From NCBI GenBank assembly GCA_023014485.1, contig JAJOZX010005801.1:235685-299684 (forward strand): DNA of 64,000 bases, written 5' to 3'. Position numbers and translations under genes: made by a program. The notes under the pieces were generated by a model, which saw nothing but the letters and a program-made list of their open reading frames with translations, searched no databases and was not told where the DNA came from. Shown one piece after another: positions 31,111 to 41,957 of this stretch. Source of the DNA: Bathynomus jamesi. Taxonomy: Eukaryota; Arthropoda; Malacostraca; Isopoda; Cirolanidae. The first letter of the stretch is position 1, and each line of letters begins with the position of its first letter.

Positions 31111-31119
31111 CTCGGAATC

Positions 31120-33098
31120 CACTCCACACGTAAAAACACACAGGATCTGTTTGACAAGATTAAAAACATTACTCCTTCAGGACACAAACTCCTCAACCTC
31201 GATGTGGTCTCACACTTCACCAATGTTCCCAAACATGAAACCCTACTCTTCTTGAAGCTTTGTTGCCTTCAGTCCAAAACTTATTAAAACTTCAATTCAG
31301 TCCAAAACTTACTACCTAAAACTTCAGTCCAAAACTTACTACTCCTGCTTCCAATTTCAAGAGAAATTTTACAAACACACTTCAGGTTTACTTATGGGAA
31401 CTCCCCTTTCACCAGTTTTCGCCAATCTTTTCATGGGACACTTCAAAGTGGACATGCTACGAACCATCTTATCTCAGAACAGACCTATTACTTTCAAGCC
31501 TTCTTCACAACATTAATCAACTTCCATCATCAAATTTACCGCAGAGTGGGAAACGCAGAATACACTCCCGTTTCTAGACCTGAGGCTACACAGAAACACC
31601 ACCACCATTACTACTTCCATCTACAGAAAGCCTGCACACAAACATACACATACACTACCTCTCGAACCACCCCACTTCCACAAAAAAAGCACTGCTCATC
31701 TCTTTCTTCCTCTGGGCACTGCGCTTCTCTCACCACGAATTTCTAAATGAAGAAATACAGCACATAAAAGACACCTTGCCTACCCGATCCACTTCATAAA
31801 AGACGCGTTCAACAAAGCCACCAGGAAACAAAGATCACCGAGACCCGCACACAACACTAATGACGACAACAGAATAATACGCATCGCATACATATCTACA
31901 CTCCACAACATCAACGACACTCTCCCTAAACAACTCGCCGCAGTTTCCAGCACCAATTCCACCATAAAAAACAAAATGGTATACAACATGCCTCAACAGA
32001 AGAAAGGACTGGTCTACGCCATCCTCTGTTACAACTGTGAAAACTGTTACATCGAAGAAACTAGAAACACGCTAAACAAGGGGATAACAGACCACAAACA
32101 AGCGATTCGCACCGGCAATACTTCAAATGCCATCTACAACAGAAACGAAGGACATCAAATTAACTCCAAGGAGGGCCACTTCATCATTAACGCACCACAT
32201 TACCCAACGAGGCTTCTCTACGAATCAGCCCTTATACAACACACAAAAAACTTCACCCTAAACACGAGCAGACAGGAAAATATCATGTTATAACCATTTA
32301 ATTTACTCTTCAATAAACAAAAACACTATTGATAAATCCAAACAACTCGTCGTATAATTGAGGGGTCGCGCGTCTTATGGTACCTAAGCGCCACCACAGG
32401 CGAAAATGTGTTTTTGATGGATATCACTATTTTCATCCTTCCTCTATCGCGTGGTTTGGATTATAATGACCTTACGACACGAAGTATGGTTGAAAACCTT
32501 ATAAAGCGAACTACTTTTTTCACCTCTATCGCCAGCCAAAAGTTCACCCAAAGTTCGGTATAATATAAAATATGAAAATCTATTCCAAAAACTCACCAAC
32601 ATCTACATTAGCATACTTAGAACTCTAATTTAGCCAAAAAATGAACGTTCTAGCTCAAATAATAACAGAGATACTATTGCGAGAATATTGCTGAACTTTG
32701 GAGGCGATTTCTGACGAATTTTAATTTTGGCGCTCAGGTACGTTAAGACGCGCGACCCCTCAATTATACTGTACCAAGCTCCCTTCTCACCGCATTCATT
32801 TCTTTTATTTTATTTAGTTTTCCGTTGTATCGTTTAATAAATCTTTGTAACCTTATATGATGTTAATTCTTTTTATTATCTTATTAGCTTATAAATATTT
32901 TTATACTCACACCTGGGCTACCTGTATTCACCACTTGTTAATCTTTGTAACTTTGTCTGAGACTACCCTCAACTTCCAGCTCCCCCTCCCCCTTCCCACT
33001 TTTTAATCCTTTAAAGGGTATATAAAAGATTCCCTGTTTTTTCAGTTAATAAAGCTTGAGAAATGAGAATGCTCCAGTGATTGGAGCAAAACGTCGCT
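31120..33098 (+). pseudogene. Penelope-like element: RT and GIY-YIG endonuclease, decayed
   Basis: Plus-strand blocks include LFDKIKNITPSGHKLLNLDV and FTNVPKHETLLFL (about 31156-31260), GLLMGTPLSPVFANLFMGHF (about 31388-31447) and NTLPFLDLRLHRNTTTITTS, then IYRKPAHKHTHTLP (31559-31670). These are the reverse-transcriptase motifs of Penelope-like elements. The YVDD catalytic box between them has been deleted near 31480-31520, and a 20-bp CTTCAGTCCAAAACTTACTA unit is present three times at 31265-31345. The 31976-32293 frame is a GIY-YIG nuclease: GLVYAILCYNCENCYIEE, with YIG changed to YIE, a conserved HKQAIRTGNTSNAIY and the Glu in LLYESALIQH. A 3' region to about 33098 is split by a TIR element (32357-32764). 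Confidence 0.88.
32357..32764. mobile_element. 408-bp TIR element (copy 2 of 2)
   Basis: The ends are ATTGAGGGGTCGCGCGTCTT and its inverted match, with TA on both flanks (32355-32356 and 32765-32766), so it is probably a Tc1/mariner-type MITE. The same sequence, reversed and interrupted, forms 26140-27459. It lies in the 3' part of the Penelope-like element. No coding content. Confidence 0.88.
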
Positions 33099-33206
33099 AC
33101 GTCACCATTCGGCGCGAGAGGGCGCCGCTGCAATTGACTAAAAGGTGAAGTGGGCTAGACTCGCGCTTGCCGCGGGCATTCTTAAATCGGACGTAGTACG
33201 CGTAAC

Positions 33207-33780
33207 ATGGAGCGCTTCACGACTGCTGAGATGGCTGACATGCATATGGTGTATGGGGCTGCCAATGGAAACGGAAGCGCTGCTGTGAGGTTGTACCGAC
33301 AGCGCTTCCCAAACAGACGTGTGCCAAACCACCAAACGTTTGCGCATTTGCATCGGCGACTGCGAGAAACTGGAACATTCCATGCAAACATGCATGACAC
33401 TGGTCGGGGGAGAAACGTGCGCACTCCTGACATGGAAGAAGAAATCCTACGGCGATTTGAGGACAATCCAAGCGCAAGCACGCGAGGTGTTGCACGTATC
33501 CTCGGTGTGAACCACGACCTGGTCTGGAGAGTGTTGCACGAGCAGCAGTTACATCCGTTTCATCGTCAGAGAGTCCAGGCATTACAACCTCGGGATTACC
33601 CTCTTCGTGTGGAATTCGCACGCTGGTTTCTGCAGCAGACAGCGGTGCAGCCTAATTTTCCGGCTAATGTGCGTTCTCAGATGAGGCCTGTTTCACACGT
33701 GAGGGTGTGTTTAACATGCACAATTCTCACGTGTGGGCGCACGCAAATCCACATGCTACACGGGTTTATAATGCCTGGAC
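33207..33780 (+). pseudogene. IS630/mariner-like transposase, N-terminal half (DUF4817-type HTH)
   Basis: The frame begins MERFTTAEMADMHMVYGAAN, followed by a basic RLYRQRFPNRRVPNHQTF helix-turn-helix, an RNVRTPDMEEEILRRF linker and a second helix-turn-helix (GVARILGVNHDLVWRVL). At about 33655 a frameshift separates it from the first catalytic motif, FSDEACFTREG, and NSHVWAHANPHATR in the centre of the palindrome. After that the sequence turns into the reverse copy of itself (33843-34143, minus, with its own MERFTTAEMADMH start). The remaining catalytic motifs are absent. The continuation of the open frame to 33905 is antisense of the second arm. Confidence 0.85.
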
Positions 33781-33842
33781 TCTCTGACGATGAAACGGAT
33801 GTAACTGCTGCTCGTGCAACACTCTCCAGACCAGGTCGTGGT

Positions 33843-34143
33843 TCACACCGAGATACGTGCAACACCTCGCGTGCTTGCGCTTGGATTGTCCTCAAATCGC
33901 CGTAGGATTTCTTCTTCCATGTCAGGAGTGCGCACGTTTCTCTCCCGACCAGTGTCATGCATGTTTGCATGGAATGTTCCAGTTTCTCGCAGTCGCCGAT
34001 GCAAATGCGCAAACGTTTGGTGGTTTGGCACACGTCTGTTTGGGAAGCGCTGTCGGTACAACCTCACAGCAGCTCTTCCGTTTCCATTGGCAGCCCCATA
34101 CTATATGCATGTCAGCCATCTCAGCAGTCGTGAAGCGCTCCAT
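33843..34143 (-). pseudogene. Inverted second copy of the same transposase N-terminus
   Basis: Read on the minus strand from 34143 it repeats the start at 33207 and its HTH region with a few changes. A small deletion near 34070-34105 shifts the frame (RLYRQRFPNRRVPNHQTF resumes from 34067). It is one arm of the palindrome. Confidence 0.85.
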
Positions 34144-34344
34144 CTTACGCGTACTACGTCCGATTTAAGAATGCCCGCGGCAAGCGCGAGTCTAGCCCAC
34201 TTCACCTTTTAGCCAATTGCAGCGGCGCCCTCTCGCGCCGAATGGTGACGTCAGCGGACATACACTTATAGACGAAAAGGGTTTGTCTTGGTGTTGCCTA
34301 TCCCCCATTACAATTTGTACAGAAAGTTTTCAAACACCCTGTAT

Positions 34345-34349
34345 ATATA

Positions 34350-34393
<44 letters not shown>

Positions 34394-34403
34394 TATATAT
34401 ATA
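34345..34403. repeat. (TA)n microsatellite
   Basis: TA tract between the end of the palindromic transposon and the next mariner. Confidence 0.95.
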
Positions 34404-34405
34404 TA

Positions 34406-35330
34406 CAGGGTGTCCATAAATTATTCACTCCATATAAGCCTTAATAAATTCGTTATTATAGAAGCTATCTTAAAACGGTTTGCGGCAATTAATAACACAA
34501 CTCAAGAAATTTTTGTTTTAATTCAGTAAACCTCCACGTGAGCCCCATTCGTATCACGCAGAGCATCAAGGCGATAGATGATTTCGTTCCAAACATTAAG
34601 AAGCATGTCTTGCGTGATGGAAGCTAATGTCTCCTCAATCCGGTGTCTTAAATCTGTGATGTTATTAACCTTCTTTGCATACACTCTGTCCTTTGTGTAA
34701 CCCCATAAAAAAGAAATCCAGAGGCTTGATATCCGGGGAACGAGGAGGCCATGGAATAGGGCCATCTCGCCCGATCCAACGAGAAGGGAACTTTTTCATT
34801 GAGGAACCTCCGCACTTCTAATCCCTAGTGTGGCGGTGCCCCATCTTGCTGAAAAAACACACGGGGCTGCATATCCTCAAGCTGAGGTGCAGCATACCAT
34901 TCAAGCATATCTAGGTAATTTGTAGCATTCACAGTGTTCTCATGGAAGAAAAATGGTCCAATCACACGGTTATGGAGAGAGCACACCAAACGTTTATCTT
35001 GGGACTGTTGCGTTCGTGTTCACTAATTCATGCGGATTTTCTGATCCCCATATACGGCAATTGTGTCTGTTGACTTTACCAGACGATGGAATGTCGCTTC
35101 ATCACTGAAAGACATTGTTCGAAAAATGGAGATTTGGTTTCCCACATCCACAGCACACATATTGCTTTCTCCTTCACTGTCGCCATTGTGCCCCTAGTGG
35201 ATGTTCTGCGAAATAAAGAAAAACATTTCTTGAGTTGTGTTATTAATTGCCGCAAACCGTTTTAAGATAGCTCCTATAATAACGAATTTATTAAGGCTTA
35301 TAATGGGGTGAATAATTTATGGACACCCTA
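34406..35330 (-). mobile_element. Mariner-like element, DNA-binding region deleted (partner of 41033-41957)
   Basis: The inverted repeats are long, about 110 bp. Each starts CAGGGTGTCCATAAATTATT (last base mutated at the right) and runs to an ACACAACTCAAGAAA block. TA flanks are present. The same long ends occur at 41033-41957, so both are copies of one family. This copy has lost the helix-turn-helix region but kept the catalytic part. Confidence 0.93.
34527..35190 (-). pseudogene. Mariner-like transposase, catalytic domain copy
   Basis: The minus strand starts MATVKEKAICVLWMWETKSP at about 35189. It then jumps directly to a TMSFSDEATFH motif (first catalytic Asp), WCALS..., [10 protein letters not shown] (second) and a WIGRDGPIPWPPRSPDIKPL motif (third Asp) with DFFFMG/WGYTKDRVYAKKVNN. 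The C-terminal frame 34523-34765 ends GAHVEVY. There are several frameshifts and a stop in the PPH region. About 120 residues of HTH sequence found in the partner copy are missing here. Confidence 0.85.
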
Positions 35331-35364
35331 TATATTATATATAACTGCAAACACGCAGTATAAT

Positions 35365-35421
35365 TCTCTCTCTCTCATCTTGCGCAGAATATCTCCTATA
35401 CAAGCGTCGTTCTTTACGTTG
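35365..35421 (+). repeat. SINE tail fragment
   Basis: CATCTTGCGCAGAATATCTC and CAAGCGTCGTTCTTTACGTT match the tail of the fold-back SINE at 13399-13660, again followed by a (TA)n tract (35421-35462). The upstream GCAAACACGCAGTATAATTCT matches, inverted, sequence beside the other copy. Confidence 0.75.
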
Positions 35422-35463
35422 ATATATATATATATATATATGTGTATATATATATATATATAA

Positions 35464-38400
35464 ATGCACAAGGGGCAACGAAAAACAGAGAACATACAAA
35501 TTGTCTTGGCTAATATTCAAGGAATAAGACCAAACCAATCACTCAATAAGGTTTCGTACCTGAAAGGATTTATGGACGAAACAAGGGCGGACATCGCATG
35601 CCTCACAGAAACTCATCTTAAAGATTGCCGAGGAAATTGTGAAACTGCGAACATTGTATTGATAAGAAAGAGATAAATATAGAGGGCTTCAACTTACTAA
35701 GAGCGGATAGAACGACGAGACGGAAAGGTGGCTGTGCTATATATGTACAGGAAGGTCATATGACAGAGACGATAATAAGTAAATCAAACAGCTATGTGGA
35801 ACTCCTAGCAGTGAAAATAGAAAACTAAACTTGATAGTAATAGTCATCGATAGACCTCCAGCACCCCCAACCGAAAAATTCTCGGAGGCCATTGATGACA
35901 TTAGAAAGCTAATAAAGGCCATAAACCCTCCATCCCCCAATATAATGATCTGCGGAGACTTTAACTTCCCATTTATAAAATACAAAAAGGTGAATAGGAA
36001 TATATATATTCACCAGGACAAGGGGGGCACAAGAGAAGACCAGGAACAAGCGAAAATGTTGATGGCTCTCACGAATGAGTTTATGCTGACACAGGAGATA
36101 ACAGAAAATACCAGAAAAAATAACTGCCTGGATCTGGTATTCACGAATAACACGAACTTGATTGCTGATATAAAAATAACCCCAACCATTATCTCAGACC
36201 ACAACTTAATCGAGATATCAACAAATATGACGGCAGCATTAGAAGACAATACACATATTGTGGAAAGAAGTAATTCGGCCTTTAACTTAAACTCGAAGAC
36301 TATAAATTGGGAAGCAATCAGATCGCACATGGCCCAAATAGAATGGAGAACAATTTTCGAGAATAAACAACTGAAGAAATGCTAACAACCTTGGAGGAAA
36401 AAACGCTGAGAATTTTAAAAAAATATGCTCCGAATCACAGCCAAAGGGAAAGAGGAGCTGGCTAGAAAGGCAAAAGAGAGACTATTCCGCAAAGAAAGAG
36501 AGTGGAGGCGAAGTTAGGTAACTGCGGAGATAATGACAGGAAAGCAATAAAAGAAAAACTGGAGGGTATCGATAGGGAAATACAAGCCCTGATTAAGGAC
36601 CATATAGAGAGGGAAGAGGAAAAGGCGGTAGAAGCAATAAAGGAAAATCCAAAATACTTCTATAGCTATGCAAAAAGGAAAACAAAAACGCGCGCCGCTA
36701 TTGGGCCCTTAATGGACGGGAAATAATGAACTAACCGACGATCCAAAAGAAATATCTGATACATTGAGAGCTCAATATGAATCAGTTTTCAGTACCCCAA
36801 AAAGTGACAAAGCGATACCTGACATAAATGCATTCTTTGAAGAGGAATTGCAAGGAGAGTATATAACAGACTTTGATTTTACACCAGAAGTGTAGCGAGA
36901 GCTATAGGACAAATGAAACTACATTCAGCTGCAGGTCTGGACAATTGGAACGCATTATGATTAAAACTGTAAAAATGAAATAGCTACACCTTTATACTGG
37001 ATTTGGAGAAGATCCTAGACACTGGGGAAATACCGAGCATCTTGAAAAGAGCAAACATTGTCCCTATATATAAAGGAGGGACAGATCTCAAGCAAAGAAC
37101 TATAGACCAGTGTCATTGACGTCCCACCTCACCAAAGTATTTGAAAGAATAGTTAGAGAAAATTTATGATTTCCTGGAGACACGGGAAAGATTCAACGAA
37201 AATCAACATGGATTCCGATCAGATAGATCATGCCTTTCACAACTAATAGAGCACTACAACAATATCCTAGATGCATTGGAAGGCAATGACAACTACGATG
37301 TTATATACACAGATTTTGCTAAAGCTTTCGATAATGTGACCATGGTATAATAGCACATAAAATTAAAGACATGGGAATAACAGGCAAAGTGGGAAAATGG
37401 ATCTACAACTTCCTTAGTGATCATCTGCAGGTCGTCAAAATTCAAGGTATATCATCATCAGAATCGGAAGTACGCAGCTCAGTACCACAAGGGACAGTAC
37501 TGGCCCACTCCTGTTCATTATCATGCTAACAGACATAGACAGCGGAGTAAACAGCAATAGTATAGTAACATCCTTTACAGACGATACAAAGATCAGCAGA
37601 AAATCAGCGATGTACATGACGTGGAGGCCTTGCAGAGGGACACGAACAAAATACAATGGCCAGAAGACAACAACATGTCATTCAACGCCGAGAAATTTCA
37701 GCTCTTGAGATATGGTAGAAAAGAAGAACTTAAACAGACTGCATATTATGCTCCAGATAGACAGGAAATTCAGAGAAGCATGAAAGCGATTGATCTCGGG
37801 ATAATAATGACAGATGATGCGAAATTCGAAACACAAAATCAGATAGCAATAAATAAAGCAAAAAGTCGCCGGACAGGTTCTAAGAACGTTCAAGAGAAGG
37901 GACAGGACAGTAATGATTCCCCTGCTAAAAACACTGATTATATCAAAACTTGAATACTGCTCAGTTTTGACGTCCCCATATAAAAAGGAAGAAACTAATA
38001 AACTAGAAGAAACGCAAAGGCATTTCACAGCCAAGATTGATGGCTGCAAAGAACTCACTACTGGGAAAGACTACGTAACTAAATCTGTACTCACTGAAAG
38101 AAGAAAAGAGAGGTACATCATAATCTACATATGGAAAATGATCGAAAAACTGGTACCAACCTAAAACTAAACCCAATTACCATTCAAACAACACTGGAAA
38201 ATAGGAAAGGCAGAATGTGTAGTGTTCCCAAATTAAAGGCCCGACAAGGGACCTCCTCAACCCTGAAGGAAAATAGCTTGGTTGTCAGGGGGCCAAGACT
38301 TTTCAACCAGCTTCCTAAGGACCTCAGAAACGTAACAGGGGTCAAAGTTGAAGTCTTCAAGAAAGACTGGATGCCTGGCTCAGGACAGTACCAGATGAGC

Positions 38401-38500
38401 GGGCGTGCCTGGCTATGTACGGTGGAGAGCGCAAGAAAGCAACTCGCTCCTCCACCAGGCCAGACCTAGAGGCGGGGCCACCAGCTTGACCTCCGTGTGA
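35464..38500 (+). pseudogene. LINE-A copy with endonuclease and reverse transcriptase, decayed
   Basis: This is the only LINE-A copy here with the endonuclease. 35464-35676 reads IQIVLANIQGIRPNQSLNKV and ADIACLTETHL; 35831-36385 has IMICGDFNFPFI, CLDLVFTNN and ISDHNLIEIS, the usual APE-type endonuclease motifs. The linker (about 36502-36726) has NPKYFYSYAKRKTKTRAAIG. The reverse transcriptase follows in pieces: DFAKAFD (about 37313), SSVPQGTVL, then SFTDDTKISRK, in which the FADD box has Ala changed to Thr, then NNMSFNAEKFQLLRYG. The C-terminus (38131-38469) reads LPKDLRNVTGVKVEVF. At least eight frameshifts are needed to join the blocks. The 5' end abuts a (TA)n tract. Confidence 0.9.
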
Positions 38501-38558
38501 AGAGAGACCAACGCACGAAACAACATAAGGTTCATAAGGTGTGTATATATATATATAT

Positions 38559-38680
38559 GATACACACAGACCGTGCATGGAACAAGGAACTCTTCTGGGA
38601 TAATTAAATCCACTATCCGAATAAGTAATGGTAAATGACAATACCATAGTTTTTATTTTCATGATGCTAGCCCGACGTGG
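38559..38680 (+). repeat. 122-bp direct repeat, copy 1
   Basis: It starts GATACACACAGACCGTGCAT and ends ATGCTAGCCCGACGTGG. Copy 2 is at 39005-39130 and differs by two small insertions. The spacing between copies is 446 bp. Confidence 0.95.
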
Positions 38681-38967
38681 GCAACGGGTCACTCACAAAG
38701 AGGTCCCATAAATATAGCTTCCCTCACCAGCTATCTGCAAAGCAGAGAGGATCCAGCTTTGGGACATGGATCTAGGGTTTAAAGCAGCCTAGCCCTGCAA
38801 CATTTAGAACCTCAATATAAGCAAAAAACTCGCTGCCTTCACGTCAGATTGAAACATCAAAGAAAAAGGGGTAACTATTATATTTTTAGCCAAAAAACAA
38901 AACTTAAACCTCAACTGGCAGAATTGAGCGTCCACTTTTCAAGGCACATAACATGTCCGTTTCAAGA

Positions 38968-39212
38968 TGGGAATGAACTCAGAATGGTCCCCTGAGTTTT
39001 TTATGATACACACAGACCGTGCATGGAACAAGGAACTCTTCTGGGATAATTAAATCCACTATAGTCCGAATAAGTAATGGTAAATGACAAATACCATAGT
39101 TTTTATTTTCATGATGCTAGCCCGACGTGGCTATCCATGGCTATCCATATCCATATCCATGCACGGTCTGTGTGTATCATAAAAAACTCAGGGGACCATT
39201 CTGAGTTCATTC

Positions 39213-39214
<2 letters not shown>
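38968..39214. repeat. 58-bp inverted repeat around copy 2
   Basis: 38968-39025 (starting GGGAATGAACTCAGAATGGT) is the reverse complement of 39157-39214. The second arm runs directly into a (TA)n tract. Confidence 0.92.
39005..39130 (+). repeat. 122-bp direct repeat, copy 2
   Basis: It matches 38559-38680 with an extra TAG and an extra A. Its first 21 bases also form part of the inverted repeat with 39157-39214. Confidence 0.95.
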
Positions 39215-39259
<45 letters not shown>

Positions 39260-39456
39260 GTACAAAATTTCATACTCTTTTGTGAAATTGAGGGAAACCG
39301 CGTGAGACCATGAATTTACAAAACTACCACAGCCATCAAAATTTTGAGCATCCAATTCATAACCAGCGAGGTCGAATTTATGAAGGTTCCAGGTTCCAGA
39401 AATTGCTCACTTGATCCTGCGGATTAGCACACGTTTCCGGTGCAGACTCTCTACAC

Positions 39457-39685
39457 CAGAGCTTTCCAAACTGTGTGTCGCGACACATTAGTGTGTCGCC
39501 AATACCTCCCAGGTGTGTCGCCAAATTTAGTTAATTATTTTCAATTTTTTTGTATTTGAAAATTTTCATTTTGTATCAACAAAATCGGCTACAAGATAAA
39601 CCACCTACTGAAAAATTATCTGATACTTGATATTTGATAAAAATTAATTAGTGTGTCGCCTACGTGAAAAGTTTGGAAAGCTCTG
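39457..39685. mobile_element. hAT MITE (229 bp)
   Basis: The ends are CAGAGCTTTCCAAACTGTGT and, inverted, CAGAGCTTTCCAAACTTTTC, with an exact 8-bp target duplication CTCTACAC (39449-39456 and 39686-39693). GTGTGTCGC units recur inside (39473-39535 and 39650-39660). No transposase. Confidence 0.97.
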
Positions 39686-41032
39686 CTCTACACTGTATCT
39701 CCTATTATGTACTCAAACCTTTACTGTCAACGGAGTCTTCTTCTAATTTCCATTATTTTTATAATATAATTTTTGATACTTTCTGGTTTTTATATATTCT
39801 CTACTCCCATCATCTCCCCCACCATGTTTCTTAGTTTTTCACAATGAAACGAGTGTTCTGTCGTATCATTCTCTCTCCTGTATACTTCACACTTCACGTC
39901 CTTATATTTTCCTTTATAGTTTTCCTTCACCTCTACCATATTTAATCGGATTTCCATTATAATCTTCATATCCTTTTCTTTCATATTTTCAATATATGTT
40001 TTTCTTTTAAATTCATCAATGAATCTTAGCTTTTTCATTTTAGTTTTCCTCTTTAGTAGTTCTTCCTGTAAATATTCATTAATTTTTTGTCGTACACTTT
40101 TCTTTAATTCACTTTTTTTCATCATTTTCAAGTTCTCTAATGTTACTTTATATAATTTACACATTTCTTTCATTTCCTCTGCCCAACATCCTGGGTATGG
40201 ATTTTTCAACTGATCTTCGGTTATCACTTTAATTAATCTATCCTCATTTGAGTTTAATATATTGTTCATTAGCATTATCTTCTTATATCCAATTTTTTCT
40301 TTGACTGGCCACACTCCTAATTCATCTAATAATCCCCAATATGGGAAACTACATTTCCTTTACATTTCCTTAGAATTCTTCCCTGCATTTGTTCCACTTC
40401 TTCAATATCTTTTGTCCTTGTTCTCGTCCATGTTTCCATTCCATAAAATATTGTAGGTACTATCATGGTTTCATACAATTTTATTTTCACCTTCACTGAT
40501 CAATGGCCCACTGTAGTTGGATCTCCATATCTCTTTAGATCTGCTATCATGAAATTTATCTTACTTTTCTTCTTTTCTATATGTGTTTGGTGATCACCTC
40601 TGCTATTGAACCATTGTCCCAAATACTTGTATTCTTGCACTTGTTCTATACTTCCCATTTTCACTTTGTTAATTGTTCTCATTTCAGGTACTTTTCTTCT
40701 CATCACATTTATTGTCATTACTGCTTATTTCTCTTTTTTATTATTAAATGTAAATTTTTTAGTATTTCCATTGATCTACAATTACTAATTGCTTTTTCTA
40801 TTACTCCTAAGTTACTTGATGCCTGCATTATATAATCCATTAAATATACAGATTGAATTTCTATTTCCCTCATTCTTGTCAGGCATTTACCCATATTATT
40901 TACTCTATCTGTGTCCACTGAGCACAGTCTGGGTCCCAGAGACGTACCTTGTTTGACTACCTCTTCTATATTTCTTGGTCTTTGACACCTAAAGGTGTTT
41001 TTATTTGTATTGTGCCATTTTTGTTTAAGTTG

Positions 41033-41957
41033 TAGGGTGTCCATAAATTATTCACCCCATTATAAGCCTTAATAAATTCGTTATTATAGGAGCTATCTTA
41101 AAACGGTTTGCGGCAGTTAATAACACAACTCAAGAAAGTTTTTTCTTTATTTCGCAGAACATCCACTAGGGGCACAATGGCGACAGTGAAGGAGAAAGCA
41201 ATGTGTGTGCTGTGGATGTGGAAACCAAATCTCCAATTACTATACAGAAACGTTTTCGGGAGGAATATCAGAAAACTCCACCAACAAAGCAATCACTCAA
41301 GCGATGGCTGAATCAATTTCAAGAAACTGGCAGTGTGCTACATCAGAAAGGAGCTGGTAGGCCTAGTGTGTCTGAAGATAAGATAGCAGGAATTCAGGAG
41401 GCGTTTATCCGAAGTCCTACAAAATCCATCCGCCGAGCAAGCCGAGAACTGCAAATACCGCGTTCAACAACGGTGCATAAAGTGGTTCACAAGAGGTTGA
41501 AACTTTATGCCTACAAATTGCAAACTTTGCAGAAACTTCTACCAAATGACAAACCCAAACGGGTACAGTTTGCTGTTGACATTCTTGACCGTATTGATGA
41601 AGATGAGCATTTTTTGAACAATGTCGTTTCCAGTGATGAACGACATTCCATCTGTCTGGGGCTACACAAAAGACAGAGTGTATGCAAAGAAGGTTAATAA
41701 CATCACAGAATTAAGACACCGACTGAAGAGACATTAGCTTCCATCACGCAAGACATGCTTCTTAATGTTTGGAACGAAATCATCTATCGCCTTGAGTTCT
41801 GTTCTGCGTGCTACCAATGGGCTCACGTGGAGGTTACTGAATTAAAACAAAAATTTCTTGAGTTGTGTTATTAATTGCCGCAAACCGTTTTAAGATAGCT
41901 CCTATAATAACGAATTTATTAAGGCTTATAATGGGTGAATAATTTATGGACACCCTG
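41033..41957 (+). mobile_element. Mariner-like element, catalytic region deleted (partner of 34406-35330)
   Basis: It has the same long (about 110-bp) ends as 34406-35330, with a GGGTGTCCATAAATTATTCA start, and TA at the right flank (41958-41959). It sits inside the reverse transcriptase of LINE-E. About two bases at the left tip appear lost. This copy kept the DNA-binding region and lost the catalytic one. Confidence 0.92.
41178..41700 (+). pseudogene. Mariner-like transposase, DNA-binding half
   Basis: It begins MATVKEKAMCVLWMWKP near 41178. After a one-base frameshift, 41203-41697 carries TIQKRFREEYQKTPPTKQSL, a first helix-turn-helix, then GAGRPSVSEDK (GRP hinge), RSPTKSIRRASRELQIP (second HTH) and DRIDEDEHFLNNVV. 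At SSDE, the first catalytic Asp, the sequence jumps to LHKRQSVCKEG, the out-of-frame equivalent of TKDRVYAKKV near the C-terminus. Everything between is deleted. A short C-terminal relic continues to about 41840. Confidence 0.87.

Larger units (their letters stand above)
33099..34342. mobile_element. Near-palindromic mariner-related transposon
   Basis: Arms of about 490 bp (33099 to about 33586, and about 33766 to 34251) are near-identical reverse complements, meeting around a centre of about 180 bp. Each arm contains the same N-terminal transposase sequence, facing inward. On the right side the arm is followed by about 90 bp ending in CAAACACCCTG and TA, a typical mariner end; on the left that end is missing and the arm abuts the Penelope-like element. 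This is a fold-back rearrangement of one transposon. Confidence 0.9.
38501..39456. other. Non-coding region with nested direct and inverted repeats
   Basis: No gene. It holds the 122-bp direct repeat and the 58-bp inverted repeat described separately, and a (TA)n tract at 39214-39257. The short region 39258-39456 is unassigned. Confidence 0.6.

Noticed and set aside
33677..34212. Several overlapping frames of 100-130 residues in both directions
   Set aside because: Antisense or out-of-frame shadows of the palindromic transposase arms.
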